The position numbers and the translations under genes are program-made. From Corallococcus exercitus (GTDB taxonomy: Bacteria > Myxococcota > Myxococcia > Myxococcales > Myxococcaceae): a stretch of DNA of 54,514 bases. The DNA lies in the NCBI RefSeq assembly GCF_003611585.1, contig NZ_RAVW01000007.1:1-54514 (forward strand), read 5' to 3'. This document shows positions 1 to 9,656 of the stretch, in pieces. Positions within the stretch are counted from its first letter, which is position 1, and each line of letters starts with the position of its first letter. The notes under the pieces are model-generated. The model searched no databases, was not told the DNA's origin, and worked only from the letters and a program-made list of their open reading frames with translations.

Positions 1-117
1 GGACGTGGGAGGGGGCGGATGTCCTCCCGCCCACTCCTACATGCGACCGGCGGCCGGCCCGGCGAGCGCCAAATGCCCTTTGAAATTCAGGGCGCCTTCC
101 CGTAGTTTCCCCCGCGA

Positions 118-182
118 CTTCGAGGAGCGTTGCGAGGCCTTCCCGGCCCCAGGCTCGAAGCCGAATGACCCAACGGCGCTCA
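118..182 (+). promoter_or_regulatory. SAH riboswitch upstream of ahcY
   Basis: The RNA matches the S-adenosylhomocysteine riboswitch. P1 is formed by CTTCGAG (118-124) and CTCGAAG (154-160). The conserved GAGGAGCGTTGC follows the 5' strand (122-133), a GC hairpin fills 135-148, CCAGGCTCG closes the core, and AACGGCGCTC (172-181) can pair back with GAGCG(TTG) as the pseudoknot. It lies about 100 nt before an SAH hydrolase gene, the classic target. Known members are genetic ON switches: SAH binding frees expression of the SAH-clearing enzyme. The 3' pseudoknot strand is well upstream of the ATG, so the expression platform may work through 183-278. Confidence 0.9.
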
Positions 183-278
183 CCTGTACGCGTTTCTTGC
201 GAGGGTGAGGTGGCCTTTCCAGGGCCCCAGCTTCCCCCTTGCCAGCACGGCGCGCCACCCTGGATCCGGAGCCACACC

Positions 279-1709
<1,431 letters not shown>

Positions 1710-1733
1710 TTCCTGCCTGAAGTGACACACCCG

Positions 1734-1763
1734 GGGCACCGTGGGCTTCAGCCCGCGGTGCCC
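1734..1763 (+). terminator. Intrinsic terminator of ahcY
   Basis: A perfect hairpin has arms GGGCACCG (1734-1741) and CGGTGCCC (1756-1763), with an inner GGGC-TTCA-GCCC stem. It is followed by TTCGTGTTTT. It sits between the convergent ahcY and sthA genes. The T-run is only on the ahcY side. Confidence 0.8.
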
Positions 1764-1772
1764 TTCGTGTTT

Positions 1773-3170
<1,398 letters not shown>

Positions 3171-3196
3171 GGGGCCGGAGTGTTCCCCCAACCCCA

Positions 3197-3224
3197 GCCC
3201 CGAGGGAAGAAATCACCTCGGGGC
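3197..3224 (-). terminator. GC-rich hairpin between the PPC lipoprotein gene and sthA
   Basis: The arms GCCCCGAGG (3197-3205) and CCTCGGGGC (3216-3224) are perfectly complementary over 9 bp around a 10-nt loop. It lies just downstream of the PPC lipoprotein stop and upstream of sthA, both on the minus strand. There is no T-run, so termination is inferred. It could also sit in the sthA leader. Confidence 0.5.
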
Positions 3225-3262
3225 CGGGCACTGCTTCACACATCAGGGCGTGTGGGGTGCGT

Positions 3263-4474
3263 TCAGTAGGACGCCTGCAACGTCAGCCCGGAGTAGTCCG
3301 TGTAGCCCTTGATCATCACGTGGTAGACGCCCGCCGTGGGGGCGTTGATGAGGCACGACTCCGTGTTGCCGCCCGTCAGCGGGCGGCAGTCGTAGACGTA
3401 ATCCTCGGGCCGCGAGCCCTGGCGGACGTACAGGTCCGCGTCCCCCGTGCCGAACATCGTCTGCACGAGCAGCGAGGTCTTCCCGGCCGGCACGGTGATG
3501 GTCCAGTAGCGGTACGAGTCCTTCGCGCCCGACAGGCCCGTCACCGGGACGTTGTTCGTCAGCGTGCCGCTGGTGGGGTTCCCGGTGCCGCCGGTGACAT
3601 AGGACCCGCGCAGGGCCGCACCGGTGAGCGTCATGGACGCGTCCGGGTTGTACAAGCGCACGTGCCAGGTGCCAGCCGTGGGGTTGGTGACGGTGCACGA
3701 CTGGTTGTTGCTTCCGCCCAGGGTGCCCTTGCAGTCATAGGACGCCAGGGTGGGGGAGCTGCCTCGCTTCGCGTAGAGGTGGGCCGTGCCACCGGAGCCG
3801 AAGTAGGTTTCGAACGTGAGGCTCGTGGCCCCCGACGGGACTTCGAGCGTGTAGTCGCAGGAGAAGGTCCCGGGAGCCGCGCTCAGGCCGTAGGTGGTCG
3901 AGTTGTTGGTGATGGGGCTGGTGCTGGTGCAGCCCGGTTGACCGGTGGTCAGGGTGTAGGTGCCCGTGATGGTCGCGCCGGAGAACGTGCTGTAGCCATA
4001 CATCCGGGCGTAGTAGATGCCGGACGACGTCACCGTGAGGGCGCAGCTCTCCGAGTTGGAACCGCTGGCCGACTTGCAGTCATTCGTCGCTTCCGAAGGA
4101 GTGCTTCCCCGGAGCACGTACAGGTCGCCGTCGCCGGTGCCTCCGCTGGTGGTGAATTCCACGCGGGTGGCCCCGGTGGGCACGGAGAGCTTGTAGATGC
4201 AGGACCAGGCGCCTGCCTCCTGGCCCACGCCGGACGCGGGCACGCCGTTGCTCAGCGTGGAGGTGCTGGTGCAGTCCACGGCCTCGGCCTGGAGCCGCCG
4301 CTCCGGCGGAGGCCCCTTCTCCGTCACCGCGACCTGTTCAACGCTCTCTCCCGCCGGCACTTCGATGGCCCCCTCTTCGAGGGTTCCGGTGGGCGACTCC
4401 AGCTCCGCGCCACAGCCCGCAAGGGCACACGTCAGCCACACCGCGGCCAAGGACTTCCATCCAATATGTTTCAA
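3263..4474 (-). CDS. Lipoprotein with three PPC (pre-peptidase C-terminal) domains
   Basis: This is a 403-residue predicted lipoprotein. After a short basic start and a hydrophobic segment, the lipobox ALAGC places the lipidated Cys at residue 21. Three PPC-type beta-sandwich repeats follow (roughly 60-165, 170-285 and 295-403), each with the pattern of a serine/glycine-rich GDADLYVRxGS strand, a Y.CRPLxGGNxESC segment and a final TAGxYHVMIxGY strand. PPC domains usually sit behind secreted proteases. Here there is no catalytic domain, so the protein is probably an adhesive or partner surface protein. The TTG at 4474 is chosen because GAGG lies 7 nt upstream and it puts the signal peptide at the N-terminus; the frame stays open to 4561 without a signal-like start. 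Confidence 0.85.
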   Translation of the reverse strand: MKHIGWKSLAAVWLTCALAGCGAELESPTGTLEEGAIEVPAGESVEQVAVTEKGPPPERRLQAEAVDCTSTSTLSNGVPASGVGQEAGAWSCIYKLSVPTGATRVEFTTSGGTGDGDLYVLRGSTPSEATNDCKSASGSNSESCALTVTSSGIYYARMYGYSTFSGATITGTYTLTTGQPGCTSTSPITNNSTTYGLSAAPGTFSCDYTLEVPSGATSLTFETYFGSGGTAHLYAKRGSSPTLASYDCKGTLGGSNNQSCTVTNPTAGTWHVRLYNPDASMTLTGAALRGSYVTGGTGNPTSGTLTNNVPVTGLSGAKDSYRYWTITVPAGKTSLLVQTMFGTGDADLYVRQGSRPEDYVYDCRPLTGGNTESCLINAPTAGVYHVMIKGYTDYSGLTLQASY

Positions 4475-4639
4475 GATGTTCCTCGATTTGTGAGAACGCT
4501 TGTCGCCCGGGGCGGCGAAAGCCTGCCCTCGCCGGGCCTCGGACAGCACGAAAGCTAACAAGCATGTCTGACATTCCGCGTGAGGACGGCCCGCACGGAG
4601 CGCACGGGCCGGAAGGCGGGAGCTTCTCGCGGCTTGGGG

Positions 4640-5095
4640 CTACTCGCAGGTGGCGAGGAACTCCGCGCCGTGTTCCTGGCACCAGCGGCGGTACGTCTCC
4701 AGCCGGTCCGCGGACGACACGCTCTTGAGCACCTGGCCGTCCTCGCCCAGGTATTCGATGGCGCCCTTCACGTTGATGAGCAGGACCACGGGCTCGTCGC
4801 CCACGACCTGCCAGCTGTCGACGTTGCCGGGCGGCTCATAGACATACATGCCCGGGCCAATCACCTCGCCGGTGTCGAGCAACTGGCGGCGTCCGGAGAC
4901 GTTGAAGGCGTGCGTCTCGCCGGTGTGGCGGTGCTGGGGGATGCGCGTGCCGGGCTCCAGGCGGAAGAGGTACATCCAGCCGCTGCCGTCGCGGAAGAAG
5001 CGCAGCGGCTTGAACGCGAGTCCGGGCCGGCCCATGGGGATCCACGGCATGCGTTCAGGGTCGATGGGGTGGGAGGCGTAGGCGGAAGAGGTCAT
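4640..5095 (-). CDS. Cupin-domain protein, dihydroxyacetophenone dioxygenase-like
   Basis: A 151-residue single-domain cupin. The metal-binding first motif reads PQHRHTGETHAFNVSG, giving two His, a Glu and a further His. It is followed by GPGMYVYEPPGNVDSW and a NVKGAIEYLG strand resembling 2,4'-dihydroxyacetophenone dioxygenase and ChrR-type cupins. It probably binds Fe or Zn and acts on a small aromatic or carbonyl compound; the substrate cannot be read from sequence. The ATG at 5095 starts the conserved region and has GGAG 12 nt upstream. It is transcribed divergently from a MocR regulator with an 83-bp spacer, so that regulator is the likely controller. Confidence 0.75.
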   Translation of the reverse strand: MTSSAYASHPIDPERMPWIPMGRPGLAFKPLRFFRDGSGWMYLFRLEPGTRIPQHRHTGETHAFNVSGRRQLLDTGEVIGPGMYVYEPPGNVDSWQVVGDEPVVLLINVKGAIEYLGEDGQVLKSVSSADRLETYRRWCQEHGAEFLATCE

Positions 5096-5115
5096 GCCGG
5101 AAGAGTGCTCCGCCC

Positions 5116-5161
5116 CTGGCCCGGTGACAGGGCCAGGATTGCCGGATTCCATTGGGCCAAT
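5116..5161. promoter_or_regulatory. Inverted repeats in the cupin/MocR divergent spacer
   Basis: Two inverted repeats lie in the short intergenic region. CTGGCCC (5116-5122) and GGGCCAG (5130-5136) flank 7 nt. ATTGG-G-CCAAT (5151-5161) is a palindrome around one base. Autoregulated MocR proteins usually bind such divergent spacers, so these are operator candidates. No binding data are available. Confidence 0.45.
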
Positions 5162-5178
5162 CCGTGGGAGGATGCGGC

Positions 5179-6621
5179 ATGGACTTCCATGTGGAGCTCC
5201 AGGGCCGCCGGGACCTGGCCGGGCAGATCTACCGCGGGCTGCGAGCCGCCATCCTCGACGGGCGTCTGCGGCGTGGGGAGCGGTTGCCGCCCACCCGCGA
5301 GCTGGCGCTGCGCCTGGACGTGGCGCGCAACACCGTGAGCGTGGCGTATGAATGGCTCGCCGCGGAGGGGCTCATCGCGGGGCGCACGCGGGCGGGCAGC
5401 TTCGTGCAGGGAGAGGCGTCCCGGCCGCGCGGCAGGGCAGGGCGTGAGGCCCAGGTGCCGCTGCGGGCCCGAGCCTTCTGGCGAGCCCTGCCGGACCTGC
5501 CCGCGCCGCTGGCCCCTGCCGCGTATGACTTTGGCGTGGGCAGCCCGGACGTCTCCCGCTTCCCCTTCGAGTCCTGGCGCCGGCTGGTGGCGCGCCAGCT
5601 GCGGGCGGCCACGGTGTCCGGAGGCTACGTGGACGCGGCGGGACACCGGGGGCTGCGGGAGGCGGTGGCGCGGCACGTGGGCCTCGCGCGGGGTGTGCGC
5701 GCGGAGGCGGAGGACGTGCTCATCACCAATGGCGCGCAGCAGGCGCTCGACCTGGTGGGCCGGGTGCTCATCGAGCCGGGAGACTGCGTCGCCATGGAGG
5801 AGCCGGGCTATCCGCCCGCGCGGCAGGTGTTCCAGTCGCTGGGCGCGCGCGTCGTGCCCGTCCCGGTGGACGCGGAGGGGCTGGACGTGGCGGCGCTGCC
5901 GGATGCCGCCCGGCTCGTCTACGTCACGCCGTCGCACCAGTTCCCGCTGGGCATGCCCATGTCACCCGCGCGCAGGGTGGCGCTGCTGGAGTGGGCGAAG
6001 CGGCGGGACGCGGTGGTGATTGAAGACGACTACGACAGCGAGTTCCGCTTCGGAGGCCGGCCCCTGGAGACGTTGCATGGGATGGACCGCTCCGGACGGG
6101 TGCTCTACGTGGGGTCGTTCTCGAAGGTGATGGTCCCCATGTTGCGGTTGGGGTTCCTCGTCGCGCCGCCGTCGCTCCAGCGGGAGCTGCGGTGGGCCCG
6201 GCGTGTGATGGATTGGCACAGCCCGGTGCCGGAGCAGGCCGCGCTGGCGCGGTTCATCGACAGCGGGTTGCTCGCGCGTCACATCCGCAAGATGCGGCGG
6301 GAGTACGAGGCGCGGCACACCTGCGTGGCGGAAGGGTTGGCGCGCCACTGCGGGGACTGGCTCCAGGTGGTGCCCTCCGTGGCGGGCCTGCACCTGAGCG
6401 CCACCTTCCGGCGGGGCGGCCTGGCCCTGGAGCGGGAGACAGTGACGCGGGCCCGGGCAGCGGGGGTCGGGCTCATCACCCTGTCGCGCTACTTCGCGGG
6501 GCCGCGGGCGCGGGCGGGGCTGGTGTTGGGGTATGGCGGCATTCCGGCCGTGCGCGTCCCGGAGGGACTCCGGCGGCTGGGGGCCAACCTCAATCAGGTG
6601 GTGGGATTGACGAAGGATTGA
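5179..6621 (+). CDS. MocR/PdxR-family transcription regulator (GntR wHTH plus aminotransferase-like domain)
   Basis: A 480-residue chimeric regulator. The first 75 residues are a GntR winged helix (LAGQIYRGLRAAILDGRL...LPPTRELALRLDVARNTVSVAYEWL). Residues about 110-475 are a fold-type I aminotransferase-like domain. It includes ITNGAQQALDLVGRVL, EDDYDSEFRF for PLP ring contact and GSFSK, with Lys316 as the expected PLP Schiff-base residue. MocR proteins sense PLP or an amino-acid-derived ligand and control a neighbouring, often divergent, gene; here that is the cupin. The ATG at 5179 has GGGAGGA 8 nt upstream. An earlier in-frame codon at 5152 lacks a ribosome site. Confidence 0.92.
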   Translation: MDFHVELQGRRDLAGQIYRGLRAAILDGRLRRGERLPPTRELALRLDVARNTVSVAYEWLAAEGLIAGRTRAGSFVQGEASRPRGRAGREAQVPLRARAFWRALPDLPAPLAPAAYDFGVGSPDVSRFPFESWRRLVARQLRAATVSGGYVDAAGHRGLREAVARHVGLARGVRAEAEDVLITNGAQQALDLVGRVLIEPGDCVAMEEPGYPPARQVFQSLGARVVPVPVDAEGLDVAALPDAARLVYVTPSHQFPLGMPMSPARRVALLEWAKRRDAVVIEDDYDSEFRFGGRPLETLHGMDRSGRVLYVGSFSKVMVPMLRLGFLVAPPSLQRELRWARRVMDWHSPVPEQAALARFIDSGLLARHIRKMRREYEARHTCVAEGLARHCGDWLQVVPSVAGLHLSATFRRGGLALERETVTRARAAGVGLITLSRYFAGPRARAGLVLGYGGIPAVRVPEGLRRLGANLNQVVGLTKD

Positions 6622-6642
6622 AGGCAGGTCCTAATTCCTTTC

Positions 6643-7434
6643 ATGCTCAACGCCGCCGAGGGGGACGTCGCGTCGCAGCCCATGTGTCCGCAGCATCCCG
6701 AATGGGAGGCGGTGCGCACCTGTGCGCGGTGTGGGCGGTACGCCTGCCTGGGATGCGAGGGGAGCGAAGGCCGATGCCGTGAGTGCACGCGGCTCTCCGC
6801 GCTGGAGGTGCCGGACTCGCGAGCGAGGGCGCGCCGCGCCACGGTGCTGCAATACGTCTCCGGCGGCGCGTCCCTGGTGGGACTGCTCTTCAACCTCCTG
6901 CTGTACCCCGAGCTCAAGGGGGAGCAGCAGGAAGTGGCCGAGTACGGCGCGTTGGGCCTGGCCTTCGTCGTCGCCCTCACCTCGCAGGTCTGCCTCCTGA
7001 TGTGGGTCCACCGCGTGGTCCGGCAGCTCAAGGCCCTGGGCGCGGACCTCGGGATGACCCCCGCCCGAGCGGTCTGGATGTGGTTGATCCCCGTGCTGAA
7101 CTGGTGGAAGCCGTACCAGGTGATGCGGGACATCGCGGATCGGCTGGGGGGAATGTCCTTCGTCGCGGCGCTCCCGCTGCAGCTGTGGTGGGGAGTGAAC
7201 TTCGTGGGGCGGACGCTGGAGAAGGCGGAAGCGAGGATGATGGCTGGCAAGTTTGGAGAGGTCGACAGCACGACCATCGAAATGGTGAGTCTCCTGTCCT
7301 CGGTCTGCTCCGTGGCCGTGGCGCTCCTCTGCGTGCAGCTCATCAAGGAAATCCAGACGCGGCTCGATCAGCGTCGCGAGGGACTGTTCGAGCCGGAGGC
7401 CCCGGTCGTCCGGGAGGAGGCCGCGGCGGCATGA
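6643..7434 (+). CDS. DUF4328 membrane protein with N-terminal B-box-like zinc motif
   Basis: A 263-residue membrane protein of unknown function. Residues about 14-50 form a small Cys/His cluster, CPQHPEWEAVRTCARCGRY then CLGC and CREC, as in B-box-type zinc motifs that precede bacterial membrane domains. The rest is a DUF4328-type domain with hydrophobic segments near 75-95, 105-125, 145-165, 185-200 and 215-240, and the hallmark WLIPVLNWWKPYQVM. The charged C-terminal tail ends in EEAAAA. It follows the MocR gene by 21 bp on the same strand and may be co-transcribed, with no evident functional link. No strong ribosome site precedes the ATG at 6643; the ATG at 6682 is an alternative. Confidence 0.8.
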   Translation: MLNAAEGDVASQPMCPQHPEWEAVRTCARCGRYACLGCEGSEGRCRECTRLSALEVPDSRARARRATVLQYVSGGASLVGLLFNLLLYPELKGEQQEVAEYGALGLAFVVALTSQVCLLMWVHRVVRQLKALGADLGMTPARAVWMWLIPVLNWWKPYQVMRDIADRLGGMSFVAALPLQLWWGVNFVGRTLEKAEARMMAGKFGEVDSTTIEMVSLLSSVCSVAVALLCVQLIKEIQTRLDQRREGLFEPEAPVVREEAAAA

Positions 7435-7440
7435 AGCGGG

Positions 7441-7881
7441 CTACTTGGCCAGACGCGTCGCGTGGCTCGCGGCGAGCTTCCACTGGCCGTCGCGGTACAC
7501 CCACGTGTCGGTGAACTGGTAGTCGCCCTCGAATTGCGTCTTGCCGGAGTGACCCTTGAGGGTGGTGATGCCGGTGACGACGGCGGCGTCGCCGTACAGG
7601 CGGACCTTCTGGTGGTGGTTGCGGAAGACCTCGTAGACGGGGTCCTTCTTCGTCACCTCCGCGAGGTTCTGCTCCAGGTCCGTCACCGTGCCCTTGGAGT
7701 CGGTGAGGGTGAAGCGCGCGTCCAGGCTCTTGCGCAGCGTGGCGGCGTCAGCGGTCTCGAAGGCGCGGCAGACCGCGGCTTCGACCTTGAGCAGCTCGCG
7801 CTCGTCCTGCGCGGGGTCCCGGGCTTCCGCGACGCCCGTGGCGAGGGCGAGGACGGTGGTCAGCGTGGTCTGGAGTTTCAT
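7441..7881 (-). CDS. Secreted NTF2-like (DUF4440/SnoaL-type) protein
   Basis: A 146-residue protein whose first 20 residues form a signal peptide cleaving near GVAEA-RD. The rest fits the DUF4440/SnoaL NTF2-like fold: an N-terminal helix ERELLKVEAAVCRAFETAD, a FTLTDSKGTV strand, then VRLYGDAAVVTG, FTDTWVYRDGQWKLAASHAT and a final strand. Such domains bind small hydrophobic molecules or act as non-catalytic modules; no catalytic set can be named here. It converges on the DUF4328 gene with 6 bp between the stops. Confidence 0.8.
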   Translation of the reverse strand: MKLQTTLTTVLALATGVAEARDPAQDERELLKVEAAVCRAFETADAATLRKSLDARFTLTDSKGTVTDLEQNLAEVTKKDPVYEVFRNHHQKVRLYGDAAVVTGITTLKGHSGKTQFEGDYQFTDTWVYRDGQWKLAASHATRLAK

Positions 7882-7923
7882 TCGAGGCTCCGTGCGTGAG
7901 GTGGAACCCGCACGCTATCGCGG

Positions 7924-8937
7924 TCACGGAGGCGCCGCGACGCGGACCAGCTGCTTGCCCAGGTTCCGGCCCTCGAAGAGGCCGCGCAGCGCGGACGGAG
8001 CCTGCTCCAGCCCTTCCGCGATGCTCTCCGCATGGACGAGCTCGCCCCGGGAGGCCCAGGTGGACAGCTCGCGGAAGGCCTCGGGGAAGCGCGGGACGTG
8101 GTCCAGGAAGATGAAGCCCTCCATGCGCGCGCGCTTGAAGGCCAGCTGCATGTAGTTGCGTGGCGTGGTGCCGTAGTCGTGGTCCTTGTAGCCGGAGGAG
8201 ACGGCGCCGCAGAGCACCACGCGGGCGCGCACGGCGAGGTGATCCAACGCCGCCTCCAGCACCGGCCCGCCCACGTTGTCGAAGAAGACCTCCACGCCCT
8301 TGGGCGCCAGCGCCTGGAGTCGCGTCCGGACGTCCTCGGACTTGTAGTCGATGCAGGCATCGAAGCGGGCGACGCGGGTCACCCAGTCGGCCTTCCGTGG
8401 ACCGCCCGCGATGCCGATGACACGGCAGCCCCGGAGCCGCGCCACCTGCCCGGCGATGGAGCCCACGCTGCCGGCGGCGCCGGAGACCAGGACGGTCTCA
8501 CCGGGGGCCGCGCGGCCCACGTCGGTCATGCCAATCCAGGCGGTCAGCCCGCTGGCGCCGTAGAGGTTCAGCATGGCCTTGGGATCGATGCCGTCCGGCA
8601 CCTTGTTGAAGCCGAAGAGGCCCGCGTCACCGGCCAGCGCGTACTCCTGCCAGCCCGTCATGCCCGTCACCCAGTCCCCCACGGCCAGCCGTTCGGAGCG
8701 GGACGCGATGACCTGGCCGACACCGACGCCGCGCATGACCTCGCCGAGCTCGACGGGCCGGATGTAGGTCGCGTGGGGATTGAGCCAGGTGCGCTGCGTG
8801 GGCTCGATGGAGAGCCAGACGACGCGCACCAGCGCTTCGCCGGGGCCCGGGGTTGGCACCGGTGCCTGACGCCATTCGAAGCAGGCGTCGGAGACTTCGT
8901 CGTGGGGACGCGACTTCAGCACCCACTGGTGGTTCAC
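7924..8937 (-). CDS. NADP-dependent oxidoreductase, zinc-free MDR family (CurA/leukotriene B4 reductase type)
   Basis: A 337-residue medium-chain dehydrogenase/reductase. It lacks the zinc ligands of alcohol dehydrogenases and has the Rossmann motif VSGAAGSVGSIAGQVARL (about 150-170), then GGPRKADWV for NADP selectivity and a VEVFFDNVGG strand. This matches NADPH-dependent 2-alkenal or prostaglandin reductases that reduce alpha,beta-unsaturated carbonyls. The start is a GTG at 8937 with AAGGAG 7 nt upstream. The GTG overlaps the stop of the preceding DUF2239 gene (GTGA), so the two genes are probably translationally coupled. Confidence 0.9.
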   Translation of the reverse strand: MNHQWVLKSRPHDEVSDACFEWRQAPVPTPGPGEALVRVVWLSIEPTQRTWLNPHATYIRPVELGEVMRGVGVGQVIASRSERLAVGDWVTGMTGWQEYALAGDAGLFGFNKVPDGIDPKAMLNLYGASGLTAWIGMTDVGRAAPGETVLVSGAAGSVGSIAGQVARLRGCRVIGIAGGPRKADWVTRVARFDACIDYKSEDVRTRLQALAPKGVEVFFDNVGGPVLEAALDHLAVRARVVLCGAVSSGYKDHDYGTTPRNYMQLAFKRARMEGFIFLDHVPRFPEAFRELSTWASRGELVHAESIAEGLEQAPSALRGLFEGRNLGKQLVRVAAPP

Positions 8938-9527
8938 GGCGTCTCCTTGGAGAAGGCAGGGGCCGCGAGCCTGCGCGCGCAGTCGCGGATGTCGTCCGGC
9001 CAGGCCCGGGTCCACTTGTTGAAGCGTGCGCGGTCGCCCGCGTAGAGCGCGCGGGCGGCTTCCTCGTAGCCCGGCGCGTTGCCGGCCATCGCGGTCATGA
9101 AGCGGTCCGTGGCGGCCTGGGCACGGCGGACGCGGTCGGCATCTCCACTGGTCGCACGAGCGGCCTCCACCAGTTTGCGCAGGGCCACGGACGCGCCGCC
9201 GGGCTGCTCGGACAGCCACTCCCAGTGGCGCGGCAGCAGCGTCACCTCGCGGGCCACCACACCCAGCTTCGGGCGGCCGGGGCCTCGGGGCTCGGAGGAT
9301 TCAGCGGCGGGATCCGGCGCGGGCTGGAGCCGGGCGAGCACCTCCTCCAGCGTGCCGCGCAGGTGGAAGTCCACCGTGCGCCCCGTGGCGTCGTCGAACA
9401 GGAGCAGCGATTCGGATTCACCTGCGTCGAGCGCGCCCTTGGCGGCGGTGACGACCTCGGCGGGTGACCCGGAGGCAAGCAGACGCTGGCCGGCGAAGGC
9501 GGTCCAGGTGGCGGAAGGGGAGGGCAT
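8934..9527 (-). CDS. DUF2239 family protein
   Basis: A 197-residue soluble protein with the DUF2239 pattern: TAFAGQRLLASG near the start, LLLFDDATGRTVDFHLRGTLEEVLARL, a PRGPGRPKLGVVAREVTLLPRHWEWL centre, then GGASVALRKLVEAAR and a FMTAMAGNAPGYEEAARALYAGD segment. The GRPKLGVV...LPRHW.WL portion looks like a nucleic-acid-binding ribbon or helix region; the family function is unknown. The ATG at 9527 has no Shine-Dalgarno sequence, but a promoter-like TAATAT ends 8 nt before it, so the mRNA may be leaderless. It is the first gene of a coupled pair with the MDR oxidoreductase. Confidence 0.85.
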   Translation of the reverse strand: MPSPSATWTAFAGQRLLASGSPAEVVTAAKGALDAGESESLLLFDDATGRTVDFHLRGTLEEVLARLQPAPDPAAESSEPRGPGRPKLGVVAREVTLLPRHWEWLSEQPGGASVALRKLVEAARATSGDADRVRRAQAATDRFMTAMAGNAPGYEEAARALYAGDRARFNKWTRAWPDDIRDCARRLAAPAFSKETP

Positions 9528-9534
9528 GGCGAAG

Positions 9535-9579
9535 ATATTACCCGGGTAGAAATGGGCGTCAATTCTGCCCGGATGATAT
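9535..9579 (-). promoter_or_regulatory. Promoter and palindromic operator for DUF2239/MDR pair
   Basis: On the minus strand TTGACG (9562-9557) and TAATAT (9540-9535) form a good sigma-70-type promoter with a 16-nt spacer. The start site falls at or beside the DUF2239 ATG. The perfect palindrome TACCCGGGTA (9539-9548) overlaps the -10. A degenerate inverted copy lies at 9563-9579, giving 17-bp arms with 14 matching positions. It sits in the spacer to the divergent thiolase-like gene and so could control both. The regulator is not evident nearby. Confidence 0.55.
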
Positions 9580-9656
9580 TGGCGGCCTGTGGCGCATTGA
9601 CCGTGGAGGCTGCATCGTGGGAGCAGGGCAGTGCGGAGCGGACCCGGAGCCAAGGC

